A DNA stretch of 64,000 bases from an uncultured Lachnospiraceae bacterium (GCA_902775895.1 CACYNO010000001.1:124001-188000); one strand, 5' to 3'; counted from the stretch's first letter, positions 10,007-20,358 are shown. Translations and numbers: made by a program. The notes: generated by a model from the letters alone, not told the origin.

Positions 10007-10033
10007 TTAGCACTCATAAAAAAAGAGTGCTAA
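10007..10033 (+). promoter_or_regulatory. CIRCE operator (HrcA binding site)
   Basis: TTAGCACTC, nine bases, GAGTGCTAA: a perfect copy of the conserved inverted repeat bound by the heat-shock repressor HrcA. It lies between the promoter and the groES ribosome site, so HrcA would block transcription at normal temperature. hrcA itself is not in the window. Confidence 0.97.
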
Positions 10034-10058
10034 CAAAAAAGGAAATGGAGGATTTATT

Positions 10059-10346
10059 ATGACATTAGCACCGCTTGGAGACAAAGTTGTCTTAAAGGCT
10101 ATCAAAGAAGAAGAAACAACCAAATCAGGAATAGTCCTTCCGGGACAGGCAAAGGATAAGCCCTCCCAGGGAGAAGTCGTTGCTGTAGGACCGGGTGGAA
10201 CGGTTGACGGAAACGAAGTAAAGATGCAGGTAAAAAAAGGCGATAAAGTTATTTATTCAAAATATGCAGGGACTGATGTAGAGCTTGATGGGGATGATTT
10301 TATCATTGTAAGTCAGTCAGACATTCTTGCAGTTATTAAAAAATAA
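10059..10346 (+). CDS. groES: Co-chaperonin GroES
   Basis: The 10-kDa lid of the GroEL folding chamber, 95 residues, full length. It begins LAPLGDKVVLKAIKEEETTKSGI, the standard GroES N-terminus with the mobile loop ending in SGIVLPG, and contains the dome region and the terminal VSQSDILAVI. A GGAGG site lies 8 bases before the ATG. The gene is separated from groEL by 39 bases and shares its CIRCE-controlled promoter. Confidence 0.98.
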   Translation: MTLAPLGDKVVLKAIKEEETTKSGIVLPGQAKDKPSQGEVVAVGPGGTVDGNEVKMQVKKGDKVIYSKYAGTDVELDGDDFIIVSQSDILAVIKK

Positions 10347-10361
10347 TTTATTTGATATTGA

Positions 10362-12005
<1,644 letters not shown>

Positions 12006-12042
12006 TAAATTAGAAAGGTTTCTATTCTCAGAGCTATCGAAC

Positions 12043-12086
12043 AAAAAAGTTCCTTTTGTGCTTGCACAAAAAGGAACTTTTTTTGT
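12043..12086 (+). terminator. Strong intrinsic terminator after groEL
   Basis: A long stem: AAAAAAGTTCCTTTTGTG pairs across a CTTG loop with its near-exact complement, one extra A on the right arm, and ends in a run of T. The A run on the left arm makes it symmetrical, so it could also stop leftward transcription. Confidence 0.92.
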
Positions 12087-12226
12087 GAGATAGAGTTCCT
12101 GAGGATCAGGAACCGCCGCCAAACAACCCCAAGCTTTTAGTCTCGAAGAGACGACGGACGCGAAGCGGACGGCTTGGGGTCTGATTGGAGGCGTCTGAGA
12201 ACGAAAGGATCAGAAACCCGTTTTTT
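12087..12226. other. Structured intergenic element of unknown class
   Basis: This 140-base GC-richer stretch sits in the only gene-free gap above 300 bases (12006-12347) and encodes nothing convincing. It holds a hairpin GTTCCTG/CAGGAAC (12095-12113); an outer stem CCCCAAGC/GCTTGGGG (12127-12134 with 12172-12179) enclosing GTCTC-GAA-GAGAC (12140-12152); and a third stem TCTGAT/ATCAGA (12180-12185 with 12209-12214) leading to six T (12221-12226). A 13-base direct repeat with one mismatch, AGGATCAG(G/A)AACC, flanks it (12102-12114 and 12206-12218). It could be a small RNA, a leader remnant or a palindromic repeat. No promoter for it was identified. See findings. Confidence 0.5.
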
Positions 12227-12297
12227 ATATTAAATATCGTAAAAATATGAAGTTCACAAAAAAGACACAAAATCGTCACATTATCAGAAATGACCGA

Positions 12298-12306
12298 TGA
12301 TATAAT
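12298..12306 (+). promoter_or_regulatory. Extended -10 promoter of the wall hydrolase gene
   Basis: TGA followed by a perfect TATAAT (12301-12306); no good -35 is seen at 17 bases. Transcription would begin near 12313, giving a leader of about 35 bases with a strong AGGAGGG ribosome site before the ATG at 12348. Confidence 0.6.
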
Positions 12307-12347
12307 TACGTGCGGATAGTCATTAGTAAAAAAGGAGGGAACTTTAA

Positions 12348-14117
12348 ATGAAAAAAACAAGGATGCCGCTTATAGGAATAGTTGCAACTGCCATGTTTAC
12401 AGGGATCGTATCGAGTGTTAACGTGCCTTTTGCAAGTGTTGTTTATGCGGATACAAAGACTGAAACTACTGTTGTTGATCAGGCTGATGCATCGAAAGAC
12501 AAAACAATAAATGAAAAAAATGTCACAGAGTTAACGGCTGGATCGACTGATAAAAATACAAAAAATAATAACACTTCAAACTCTAAAGCTACCGATACAT
12601 CTGCATCAAAAAAAGATACGGAAAAAGAGAAGACAACCGATAAAACGACGGATAAAAATGATTCCGACAGTAGCGAGAAAACTGATGAACAAAAGGATAC
12701 AGATAATAATTCATCAACTAAGATTAATGCTAAAACCGAAAAGATCATAGAGATAGAAGGCTCAGAAGTTGTTGTGCCCAAAAAAGGTAACATGTGGGTA
12801 AGTCTGAACGGTTACTGGCATTTCATAAAAAACGGAAAACTGACAAAAGGTTGGAAATTATTTACGAAAAAAGATGGTGAAAAGACGGAACATTGGTCAT
12901 ATTTCGATAATGAAACAGGTCGTTTATACACCGGATGGAGATGGATGACAAGTAACGAGGGAGAAAAGACGGAGCATTGGTCTTATTTTGGTAATAACGG
13001 ATGGCTCAGAACCGGCTGGCAGGAGATGGGTAAAGGTACAAATAACCCTGATGGAAAATCTGCAAAGCACTGGTCATATTTCGGGCCGAACGGCTGGCTT
13101 AGAACCGGCTGGGTGAATATGGGAACATCCGCCAACCCTGATGGAATAAATAAACAACATTGGTCATATTTCGGTAAAAGTGGCTGGCTCCAGACCGGAT
13201 GGAAATATTTTACGAAAAATGATGGTGAAAAAATAGAACATTGGTCCTTTTTTGGTAAAAACGGATGGATCCGTACCAATCAGTGGTATACAGATGGTAA
13301 CGGGGATCATTTTTTTGACGGTAGAGGATGGATGCTGACAGGAAGTAATGTGATCGAAAATAAACTTTACAACGAGGTAAAAAAGAAAAATGTTTATGGT
13401 ATTTTAAAGCGTAATACCTCTGTCAGCGGATGGTACAAATATAATGACAAATACTATTACTTAAAGAAAGGCGAAGTTTTAACATCTTTTAACGGTGTTT
13501 CACAAATAAATAAAAAAGGGACTTGGTACAATATTAAAAACGGCGTTACTAACGGACCGGTGCAGAAAACCTGTATACTTGCCCATGCATCAGGGGATGA
13601 AAGAGGAAAATTCTGGTATGGTCAGGCCGGAGACCAGACCAAATCAGAAGTTTATTTCAAGGTGTGGTTTAATCGCCCTTGGAAATATGTCTTAAGACCA
13701 AAAGATGCCGCAATGCGTGAAAAGATTGTGACAGCTATGACTAATGCAGCATACAATGAGCATATCGGATACGATATGCTTCAGAGAAAATCCCTGTATA
13801 TGGCAGCAGGAAAAGTAGGCTGGGATCTTAGCAAAGTGACAAAAGATGTGGAAACCGATTGCAGTGCTCTGGTAAGTACGGCACTGGTATTTGCGGGTTT
13901 GAAGCCTAAAGATGTCCTGACCCGTGACGGGAATTTGTTGTACACGACAATAATGAAAGACAGATTGATGGCTACGGGTAAATTTACTTTATTGACTTCA
14001 AAAGAGTATCTGAACGGTCCTGACAAGCTTCAGAGAGGAGATATTCTGGTTCTTGCTCCCGATGGACATACTGCAGTTGTAGTACAATCCGTATCCGATC
14101 TTAAAAATAACAAATGA
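12348..14117 (+). CDS. Secreted wall-binding repeat protein with C-terminal NlpC/P60-like peptidase
   Basis: A 589-residue exported protein. Residues 1-34 are a signal peptide (cut predicted after VVYA), and 36-130 are a low-complexity Lys/Thr/Ser/Asp linker. Residues about 150-330 contain five cell-wall-binding repeats centred on HWS(Y/F)F(G/D), each followed by GW(L/I)(R/Q)T or a variant. Residues 405-585 form a catalytic domain: SGDERGKFWYGQAGDQT and WFNRPWKYV, then C505 in TDCSALV and H574 in GHTAVVV, the expected Cys/His pair of an NlpC/P60-like peptidase as found in phage endolysins. It probably cleaves wall peptide bonds outside the cell. Its repeats resemble those of the protein at 41098. 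The stop abuts that of the convergent DUF885 gene. Confidence 0.85.
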   Translation: MKKTRMPLIGIVATAMFTGIVSSVNVPFASVVYADTKTETTVVDQADASKDKTINEKNVTELTAGSTDKNTKNNNTSNSKATDTSASKKDTEKEKTTDKTTDKNDSDSSEKTDEQKDTDNNSSTKINAKTEKIIEIEGSEVVVPKKGNMWVSLNGYWHFIKNGKLTKGWKLFTKKDGEKTEHWSYFDNETGRLYTGWRWMTSNEGEKTEHWSYFGNNGWLRTGWQEMGKGTNNPDGKSAKHWSYFGPNGWLRTGWVNMGTSANPDGINKQHWSYFGKSGWLQTGWKYFTKNDGEKIEHWSFFGKNGWIRTNQWYTDGNGDHFFDGRGWMLTGSNVIENKLYNEVKKKNVYGILKRNTSVSGWYKYNDKYYYLKKGEVLTSFNGVSQINKKGTWYNIKNGVTNGPVQKTCILAHASGDERGKFWYGQAGDQTKSEVYFKVWFNRPWKYVLRPKDAAMREKIVTAMTNAAYNEHIGYDMLQRKSLYMAAGKVGWDLSKVTKDVETDCSALVSTALVFAGLKPKDVLTRDGNLLYTTIMKDRLMATGKFTLLTSKEYLNGPDKLQRGDILVLAPDGHTAVVVQSVSDLKNNK

Positions 14118-15977
14118 TCACTCCATAGTATAGATACGTTTTTCAATATCTGAGAAAGCCATTGGCCCGGTCCGGATCATAAAATCATTAAATGATTTGT
14201 CAGAATATGATCCGCCCTTAAGGTCTTTGGCTTTTCTTTGCGTTTCCTTAATTTCAAGGAATCCCAGACAATATTTTGAATACTCGCCCGGATTGTCGAT
14301 CACGTAATCATATATTTCCTGAACATCTTTGGTGGCATAGCCGTAGCCTGCAAAGAAGTTGTTGATGTCATTAAAGGAGTTGCCGTAATAATTAGCCATA
14401 AAGTCGGCACGGCCCAGAAGACACATTGAAGCTTCGTCGTAAGCTTTTACAAGGTTTGCAAGGTTTCTGTCGGTGTTTTCGGTATAATCATAGGCATAAT
14501 AACCTGAATAGATTCCCCAGCCTTCCACAAATCCTTCCGGGTGTATGAAATAGCGGACGATATCCTGTTTTTCGGAATTTATCTCGCTTGCAAGAAACAT
14601 GGTCTGATACATATGCCCGGGATATGTCTCGTGGGCTACGGTTTCGTAAAAGTTTTTGTCATCCTTTGCCTTTTTTTCGTTTATGAAAACAGTGCCGCCG
14701 TTTCCTGAGTCAATGGCGGGAGATGAATAAAAAGCAGCTCTTGTGTCATCGGTGAGATTTTCTTCAACAGGTGTGATCTTATATGATATATCACCTAAGG
14801 CCGTAAAATCAGAAGTATATCTTTCTTTCAGTTTACCGATAAGTTCTTCTGTTGTTCCTGATTCCATTGAAAATGAATCGATCTGCTTGGAAAGATTTCT
14901 GTTTGATGCTGATATCTCGTCCGTTACAGAGTAAAAATATTCAAGATATGAATCTATAAGGGCAAAGTATGAGTCTGCATTTTCTTTTCCTGCACCTACA
15001 TATGTCTCAATAAGGGACTGGAAATACTCTTTTCCTCCCGGATAGTTACAAAGACCGCCGGAATACTTATTGGTACCTTTATAAGACTTAAGAGCTTCTA
15101 TCAGGCTGTCATATCCGGGGATGATCACCTCGTTTAATGCCTTATCATGCTCTTTTGTGTATTCATCCTTCAATTCGCTGCTGATATCAACTTTTGCGAG
15201 CTTTTCTACAAAAGATGTCTTAAGAGATCCGGATGCTATATTTTCACGGATCCTTGTGATGCGGTCGATCGCCTTGTCTGCCTGATCATCGGGCATGAAA
15301 AATCCGGCTTCCGAGCGAGATTTTTCGGATGCCTTTATATCATCAAAAAAAGAATTCATGTTTTTTATCACGGATACATATTCGGCAACATCGTCCTCAG
15401 AATCAAAAGAGTAACCCTGAAGTGTGCTGAGTATGGAATAAGGACCGGAGATATCACCTGTTACCCGGGAGGAGAACAGGCTGTAATCTGCCATATTAAG
15501 CTTGTTGTCCAGATAAAACCGGAGTGCATCATAGGAAAGCTGCTGTGATCCGGATAATGTCTTATAATCAAAGGATTTTAATTTCTCCCTGTAATCTTCC
15601 CACAGCTTTTTCTTTTCTGCGGAACCCATGAGATGGTATTCCGTGACTTTTGAAGTGTCTATGCCGTATTTGGAAGGGTCAAGGACTTTGGTGTTTAGGG
15701 ATGAACCGCTCTCGGAAAGAACGGCTGCCGTTATATCAAGCATAAACGTCCTGTAATCTTTGTTTCCGCCTTCAGTGGAAATAATGGGCTCGGTTGATGC
15801 CGGGGATGGATCAAGGTCAGCCGGTTTGCTTGAAGAAGCGTGTAAAAAAAGCTTTCTGTAAAAGCTCGGGTTAAAGCGTATAAACATAAAAAACGCAAAA
15901 AATGACCCGCCGATTATCAAAAGAATGATGGCAAATATCCTGAATTTATCAACGCCTTTTTTAGATGAACTGCTCAT
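14118..15977 (-). CDS. DUF885 family membrane-anchored protein, putative metallopeptidase
   Basis: A 619-residue protein with one N-terminal membrane helix (about residues 15-33) and an extracellular body. The motif HETYPGHMYQ near the C-terminal third is the conserved HExxPGH-type signature of DUF885, proposed to bind metal; the family resembles carboxypeptidase Taq-like enzymes but its substrate is not established. The helix could be a signal anchor; no lipobox cysteine is visible. A GGAG site precedes the ATG by about 10 bases. It is convergent with the wall hydrolase: the two stops touch and form TGATCA, with no terminator in between. It is divergent from the antiporter gene. Confidence 0.85.
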   Translation of the reverse strand: MSSSSKKGVDKFRIFAIILLIIGGSFFAFFMFIRFNPSFYRKLFLHASSSKPADLDPSPASTEPIISTEGGNKDYRTFMLDITAAVLSESGSSLNTKVLDPSKYGIDTSKVTEYHLMGSAEKKKLWEDYREKLKSFDYKTLSGSQQLSYDALRFYLDNKLNMADYSLFSSRVTGDISGPYSILSTLQGYSFDSEDDVAEYVSVIKNMNSFFDDIKASEKSRSEAGFFMPDDQADKAIDRITRIRENIASGSLKTSFVEKLAKVDISSELKDEYTKEHDKALNEVIIPGYDSLIEALKSYKGTNKYSGGLCNYPGGKEYFQSLIETYVGAGKENADSYFALIDSYLEYFYSVTDEISASNRNLSKQIDSFSMESGTTEELIGKLKERYTSDFTALGDISYKITPVEENLTDDTRAAFYSSPAIDSGNGGTVFINEKKAKDDKNFYETVAHETYPGHMYQTMFLASEINSEKQDIVRYFIHPEGFVEGWGIYSGYYAYDYTENTDRNLANLVKAYDEASMCLLGRADFMANYYGNSFNDINNFFAGYGYATKDVQEIYDYVIDNPGEYSKYCLGFLEIKETQRKAKDLKGGSYSDKSFNDFMIRTGPMAFSDIEKRIYTME

Positions 15978-16083
15978 TATGTATTTTCTCCGTGATAATA
16001 AATTTTAATCATTTTACGTTATTTGAGACACTTAGGCAAGAAAGTGTTATTATTAATTAAAGAGAAATATTTCAGGAGCGGAT

Positions 16084-17679
16084 ATGGCATTTTATCTCAT
16101 CATAGTTGCGATAGTGATATTTTCATGTGTGTTCATGAACAGGATATCCAATAAAATAGGAGTACCTACACTTCTTGCCTTTATCGGTCTGGGAATGCTT
16201 TTCGGTGCGGGAGGCCCTCTTAAGATAGGCTTCAGCAATTACAGGCTGGCGGAGCAGATATGTACTGTTGCGCTTATTTTTATCATGTTCTACGGTGGTT
16301 TCGGCACCAACTGGAAGCAGGCAAAAAAGGTGGCGAAGCAGTCTGTCCTCATGTCTACTCTGGGGGTACTGGTGACAGCGTGTATAGTTGCCGTGTTTGC
16401 ACATTTTGTTCTCAGGTTTTCGTGGATTGAAAGCTTTCTTATGGGTTCCGTTATCAGTTCTACGGATGCGGCATCCGTTTTCTCAATACTCCGGTCAAGA
16501 AAGCTTAGTCTCAAGTACAATACGGCATCCGTTCTGGAACTTGAGAGTGGAAGCAATGACCCTGTGGCGTATATGATGATCGCTATATTTCTTGCTGTTT
16601 ACCGGGGCGGGATAAGCGGCGGAGAGATAGCCTATATGATCTTCGCCCAGATAGTCTACGGTCTTGCCATTGGCGCCGGGATATCAATTTTAGCCCTTTA
16701 TGTATTGAGAAAAGTAAAAAGTCTCGGTGACGGCTTTAATATGATATTCATTGTCGGTGTAGCCATAGCCGCATATGCCGTTCCGGCCATTATCGGAGGA
16801 AACGGATATCTTAGTACATACATTGTGGGTATAGTCCTGGGGAATGCAAAGATACATGACAAGTCGGAGATAGTGCATTTCTTTGACGGTATCACTGTGG
16901 CGGCGCAGATGCTGGTGTTCTTCCTTTTGGGACTGCTCTCGGAGCCGGTGATGTTTCCGGGGGTTCTGATCCCGGGGATACTTATAGCCGTATTTGTTAC
17001 TTTCATAGCCCGTCCGGTTACGGCATTTGCCATACTTGCACCCTTCAGGGCAAAGGTTAACCAGATATTACTGGTGTCCTGGTCGGGGCTCAGGGGTGCC
17101 TCCTCCATAGTATTTGCAATATCCGTTTTTTTAGGTGCAACCACGCAAAACAACATTTTTTACATAACATTTTTAATAGTTCTTTTTTCCATAATGCTTC
17201 AGGGTACACTTCTTCCCAAAGTGTCTGAGAAGTTAAATATGATCGATGAAAAGGGAAACGTTATGAAGACATTTACCGACTATACGGATGAGGTACCGGT
17301 GCAGTTCATACAGTTTAAAATTCCGGAAGGACATATATGGGAAAACAAGATATTAAGAGAGATAATTCTGCCGCCGGAGACTATAGCCGTCCTTTTACAA
17401 AGGGGCGCGGAGCGGATAGCACCCAACGGGGAAACACGCATTAAAGCCGGAGATAAAATAATACTCAGTGCAAAGACGCCGGGAAAGGTGGAGGGGATAG
17501 AACTTAGTGAGATCATCGTAAAATCAGGAGATGATTACGAAAATAAGAAACTCTCCGAGATCCCACGTGATGCACAGGGGCTTATAATAATGATCCGGAG
17601 AGGTGACGACGTCATCATTCCGAGCGGAGATATCCTTCTGAAGCAGGGAGACATCCTCGTGGTAAATGACACCGAATGA
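16084..17679 (+). CDS. Potassium/proton antiporter, CPA1 family with RCK_C domains (NhaP2/CvrA-like)
   Basis: A 531-residue transporter with about 12 membrane helices over residues 1-385, followed by a cytoplasmic region. The membrane part contains the cation-exchanger motifs STDAASVFS and ELESGSNDPVAYM, where Asp residues carry the proton or cation. The C-terminal region (about 395-531) looks like two successive RCK_C (TrkA_C) ligand-binding domains, each ending in GD-ILV- or GDKIIL-type strands. In relatives such domains bind nucleotides such as c-di-AMP; that is family knowledge only. A CAGGAG site precedes the ATG. It is convergent with mnmA, with a 5-base gap. Confidence 0.9.
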   Translation: MAFYLIIVAIVIFSCVFMNRISNKIGVPTLLAFIGLGMLFGAGGPLKIGFSNYRLAEQICTVALIFIMFYGGFGTNWKQAKKVAKQSVLMSTLGVLVTACIVAVFAHFVLRFSWIESFLMGSVISSTDAASVFSILRSRKLSLKYNTASVLELESGSNDPVAYMMIAIFLAVYRGGISGGEIAYMIFAQIVYGLAIGAGISILALYVLRKVKSLGDGFNMIFIVGVAIAAYAVPAIIGGNGYLSTYIVGIVLGNAKIHDKSEIVHFFDGITVAAQMLVFFLLGLLSEPVMFPGVLIPGILIAVFVTFIARPVTAFAILAPFRAKVNQILLVSWSGLRGASSIVFAISVFLGATTQNNIFYITFLIVLFSIMLQGTLLPKVSEKLNMIDEKGNVMKTFTDYTDEVPVQFIQFKIPEGHIWENKILREIILPPETIAVLLQRGAERIAPNGETRIKAGDKIILSAKTPGKVEGIELSEIIVKSGDDYENKKLSEIPRDAQGLIIMIRRGDDVIIPSGDILLKQGDILVVNDTE

Positions 17680-17684
17680 TACTT

Positions 17685-18758
17685 TCAGACGATGGTGCCG
17701 CCGCCCACGACGATATCACCGTCATAAAGGACTACGGCCTGCCCCTTCGCTATGGCGCGCTGGGGCTCATCGAATGTTACATGGATCGAGTCGGGAGCAG
17801 TCTGCACAACGGATGCAGGCTGCTCTTTCTGGTTGTATCTTGCCCTGGCGGTAAGTCTTAACTCTCCCTTGATCTCAGGCATGCTTATAAGGTTTATGTC
17901 ACATGCGTCCAGTTCCCGGGTAAAGAGTTCATTGTCCTTTGCAAGAGTAACTGTATTGTTTGACGGATCTTTATCGAAAACATACATGGGCTCCCCGAAG
18001 GAAACCCCAAGGCCTTTTCTTTGTCCGATGGTGTAGCGTATAAGTCCTTTGTGTCTTCCTATGACATTGCCCTGCAGATCGATAAAGTCTCCGGGCGGAT
18101 AGATTTTTCCCGTATAATATTCTATGAAATCTGCATAATCCTGTCCTTTTACAAAGCAGATATCCTGGCTTTCTGCTTTTGCTGCGTTTGCAAATCCGTT
18201 CTCTGCAGCTATCCCGCGTACTTCGTCCTTTGTGAGGCTTCCCAGCGGGAAAATGCAGTGACTCAGCATTTCCTGTGTCAGTGAATAAAGAACATAGGTC
18301 TGGTCTTTATGTGCATCAGCAGCTTTTCTTAAAAGCCATCTTCCGGTCTCTTCGTTAAATTCAACACGGGCGTAATGACCGGTAGCAACGCAATCGAATC
18401 CCAAAGCTTCAGCCCGTTCCAGAAGTCTTCCGAATTTCATAAATCTGTTACAGTCTATACATGGGTTGGGGGTGGCTCCGTTTTCGTAAGCTCTGATAAA
18501 TCTGTCTATAACATTTTCTTTAAATTTTTCCTGAAGATTAAACACACGAAAATCAATGCCTATTTTTTTACAGACATTTTCGGCATCACAAATATCTGCC
18601 GAAGAGCAGCAGCTTTTTTCGGGAGACAGGCCGATGTCCTCGTTTTGAAAAAGGTTCATGGTAGCACCCATGCACTCATGGCCTGCCTGCTTTATAAGAA
18701 GCGCTGTGACGCTTGAATCCACGCCGCCGCTCATAGCGATCAATACTTTTTTATCCAT
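17685..18758 (-). CDS. mnmA: tRNA-specific 2-thiouridylase MnmA
   Basis: Adds sulfur to U34 of the tRNAs for Lys, Glu and Gln, an ATP-dependent reaction using persulfide relayed from a cysteine desulfurase. The PP-loop SGGVDSS is at the N-terminus; the catalytic cysteines fall in NPCIDCN and DICFVKG; GHYAR and TIGQRKGLG are also family motifs. The length is about 357 residues, normal. The start is placed at 18758 because GGAGG lies 6 bases upstream; an in-frame ATG at 18770 overlaps that site and has no site of its own. Transcribed alone, leftward. Confidence 0.96.
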   Translation of the reverse strand: MDKKVLIAMSGGVDSSVTALLIKQAGHECMGATMNLFQNEDIGLSPEKSCCSSADICDAENVCKKIGIDFRVFNLQEKFKENVIDRFIRAYENGATPNPCIDCNRFMKFGRLLERAEALGFDCVATGHYARVEFNEETGRWLLRKAADAHKDQTYVLYSLTQEMLSHCIFPLGSLTKDEVRGIAAENGFANAAKAESQDICFVKGQDYADFIEYYTGKIYPPGDFIDLQGNVIGRHKGLIRYTIGQRKGLGVSFGEPMYVFDKDPSNNTVTLAKDNELFTRELDACDINLISMPEIKGELRLTARARYNQKEQPASVVQTAPDSIHVTFDEPQRAIAKGQAVVLYDGDIVVGGGTIV

Positions 18759-18785
18759 TTGATCCTCCATCCCTGTTTAAGGGAT

Positions 18786-18813
18786 ATTATATTTGATTTT
18801 ATTTTTTTATCAA
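18786..18813 (-). promoter_or_regulatory. mnmA promoter
   Basis: On the minus strand TTGATA (18808-18813) and a perfect TATAAT (18786-18791) are spaced by 16 bases. A plus-strand TATAAT at 18821-18826 probably serves the divergent DJ-1 gene, so two promoters share a gap of about 90 bases. Confidence 0.6.
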
Positions 18814-18849
18814 CTGAATGTATAATAACAAAAAACGGAGGAGGTTGTT

Positions 18850-19398
18850 ATGAAAGTAAATGCATATCTGACAGATGGATTTGAAACGGTAGAGGCTCTT
18901 GCGGTGATCGATATACTCAGAAGAGCAGGCATTGATACGGAGACGGTTTCAGTAACAGGAGAGTTGGAAGTAAACAGCGCACAAAATATACCGGTGAGAG
19001 CCGACAGGCTTTTTGATAAGTCTGCGGAGGATGCGGATGTTGTCTTTCTGCCGGGAGGACCGGGATCCCTTGCGTTTGAAAAAATGAAGGATTTAAAAGA
19101 AGTCGTTGTATCACATAACGCAGAAGGAAAGATCGTAGCGGCAATCTGTGCTGCACCAAGCGTTCTGGGATACTGGGGGCTTTTAAAGGGCAAAAACGCC
19201 ACATGTTTCCCGGGATTTGAAAAGGATCTGACGGGAGCCAAGGTTCAAAAGTCTCCTGCAAGAGTGGTGGCAGACGGAAACATCTTTACCGCAAGGGGCA
19301 TGGGCACAGCGATAGATCTGGGGCTTGCACTGGTTGGTAAACTTCTTGGAGAAGACAAAGCAGAGCGTTTAGGGGTTGATATCCAGTATATAGATTAA
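18850..19398 (+). CDS. DJ-1/PfpI family protein (DJ-1/YajL branch)
   Basis: A 182-residue cytoplasmic protein of the DJ-1 superfamily. The nucleophile elbow AAICAAP places the conserved reactive cysteine at C100, and the N-terminal DGFETVEALAVIDILRRAG contains the partner Glu. Members have been described as deglycases, chaperones or glyoxalases; the exact activity is disputed and cannot be read from sequence. A GGAGGAGG site precedes the ATG. It is 13 bases upstream of the carboxypeptidase gene and probably co-transcribed. Confidence 0.92.
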   Translation: MKVNAYLTDGFETVEALAVIDILRRAGIDTETVSVTGELEVNSAQNIPVRADRLFDKSAEDADVVFLPGGPGSLAFEKMKDLKEVVVSHNAEGKIVAAICAAPSVLGYWGLLKGKNATCFPGFEKDLTGAKVQKSPARVVADGNIFTARGMGTAIDLGLALVGKLLGEDKAERLGVDIQYID

Positions 19399-19411
19399 GA
19401 GAACGGAAAGA

Positions 19412-20347
19412 ATGAAAAAGATAAAAAAATTATTGCTGGCAGCAGGCATGACAGTTGCCTTTTTGAGTAATACTGTTGTTGTTTCGGGAGAAGAAACAAA
19501 AGAGATAAAAAACGTCAATTCCGGATCTACGTTTTTAAATCTTCGCAGTCGTCCCGTAATCTCGGAAAACTATAGAAAAATAGAAAATATCTCATCGGAG
19601 TATGCGGTATTGCTGGATGAGGATACAAATACGGTACTTGCGGGGAAAGGAGCCACAAGACGAGTTTATCCTGCATCGCTTACAAAAGTGTTGACCCTTA
19701 TCAGTGCCCTTGATCTTGTTGGGGATACAAACGCGACAGCAGAACTTACAGGGGATGATATTTCGGGTCTTTATGCAAGGGAGGCATCTGTGGCAGGGTT
19801 TGCGGCAGGAGAAAGGATACCTTTTACAGATCTTTTATACGGACTTATTCTTCCTTCCGGTGCAGATGCTGCACTTGGCATAGAAAAGGCTGTAGCCGGG
19901 AATAAAAGTCTGTTTTCGGCAATGATGAACATAGAAGCCTGTAAGATGGGTCTTAAGGATTCAAGTTTTTCCGAAAGTACCGGACTCCACAATAAAATAA
20001 ATTATTCAACTCCTTTGGATCTGGCAGTGATATTCAGTTATGCTCTGGATAATGAAACCGGGAGAGAGGTGCTCAGTACCCCGTATTACAAGATCGAAGG
20101 CCTGGACAAGCACCCGGAAGGGCTTGAAGTGTGGAGTCATGCTTTTTCATATATGAGCGGTGTTGATATGGGTGGTTTTAAGATCACTGCCGGAAAGACC
20201 GGATATACGGGAGAAGCTAAAGTCTGTATGGTGACAGAAGCTCAAAAAGACGGGCACAAATATATATTGGTGACACTTTTTGCACCAAACAGTCAGAAGA
20301 TGTGCGAGGATCATATCAACATATATAAAGAGTATACAAAACAGTAA
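19412..20347 (+). CDS. D-alanyl-D-alanine carboxypeptidase-like serine hydrolase (S11)
   Basis: A 311-residue exported enzyme of the PBP5/DacA type, which trims the terminal D-Ala of peptidoglycan stem peptides. A signal peptide covers about residues 1-27. The SxxK motif is SLTK with the nucleophile at S89 and K92; the KTG motif is at about 262-264. The middle SxN motif reads SGAD instead of SGND, so the Asn is replaced. It lacks the C-terminal beta domain and amphipathic anchor of classical DacA, making it shorter than the dacF-like protein at 47005. Likely co-transcribed with the DJ-1 gene. Confidence 0.86.
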   Translation: MKKIKKLLLAAGMTVAFLSNTVVVSGEETKEIKNVNSGSTFLNLRSRPVISENYRKIENISSEYAVLLDEDTNTVLAGKGATRRVYPASLTKVLTLISALDLVGDTNATAELTGDDISGLYAREASVAGFAAGERIPFTDLLYGLILPSGADAALGIEKAVAGNKSLFSAMMNIEACKMGLKDSSFSESTGLHNKINYSTPLDLAVIFSYALDNETGREVLSTPYYKIEGLDKHPEGLEVWSHAFSYMSGVDMGGFKITAGKTGYTGEAKVCMVTEAQKDGHKYILVTLFAPNSQKMCEDHINIYKEYTKQ

Positions 20348-20358
20348 TTCAGTTTTTA

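Noticed and set aside
12127-12179. CRISPR repeat or insertion-sequence terminal repeat
   Set aside because: The 8-base inverted pair occurs once, with no regularly spaced copies, no target duplication proven and no transposase gene.
12106-12360. Minus-strand 84-codon open frame over the structured element
   Set aside because: It overlaps the hairpins and the wall hydrolase start; no ribosome site and no recognisable protein motif.
14101-14130. Frameshift or fusion between the wall hydrolase and DUF885 genes
   Set aside because: They are on opposite strands and their stops simply touch (TGATCA); both proteins are complete.
17666-17861. Small open frames over the nhaP2-mnmA junction
   Set aside because: They are read against the conserved mnmA C-terminus and have no ribosome site.
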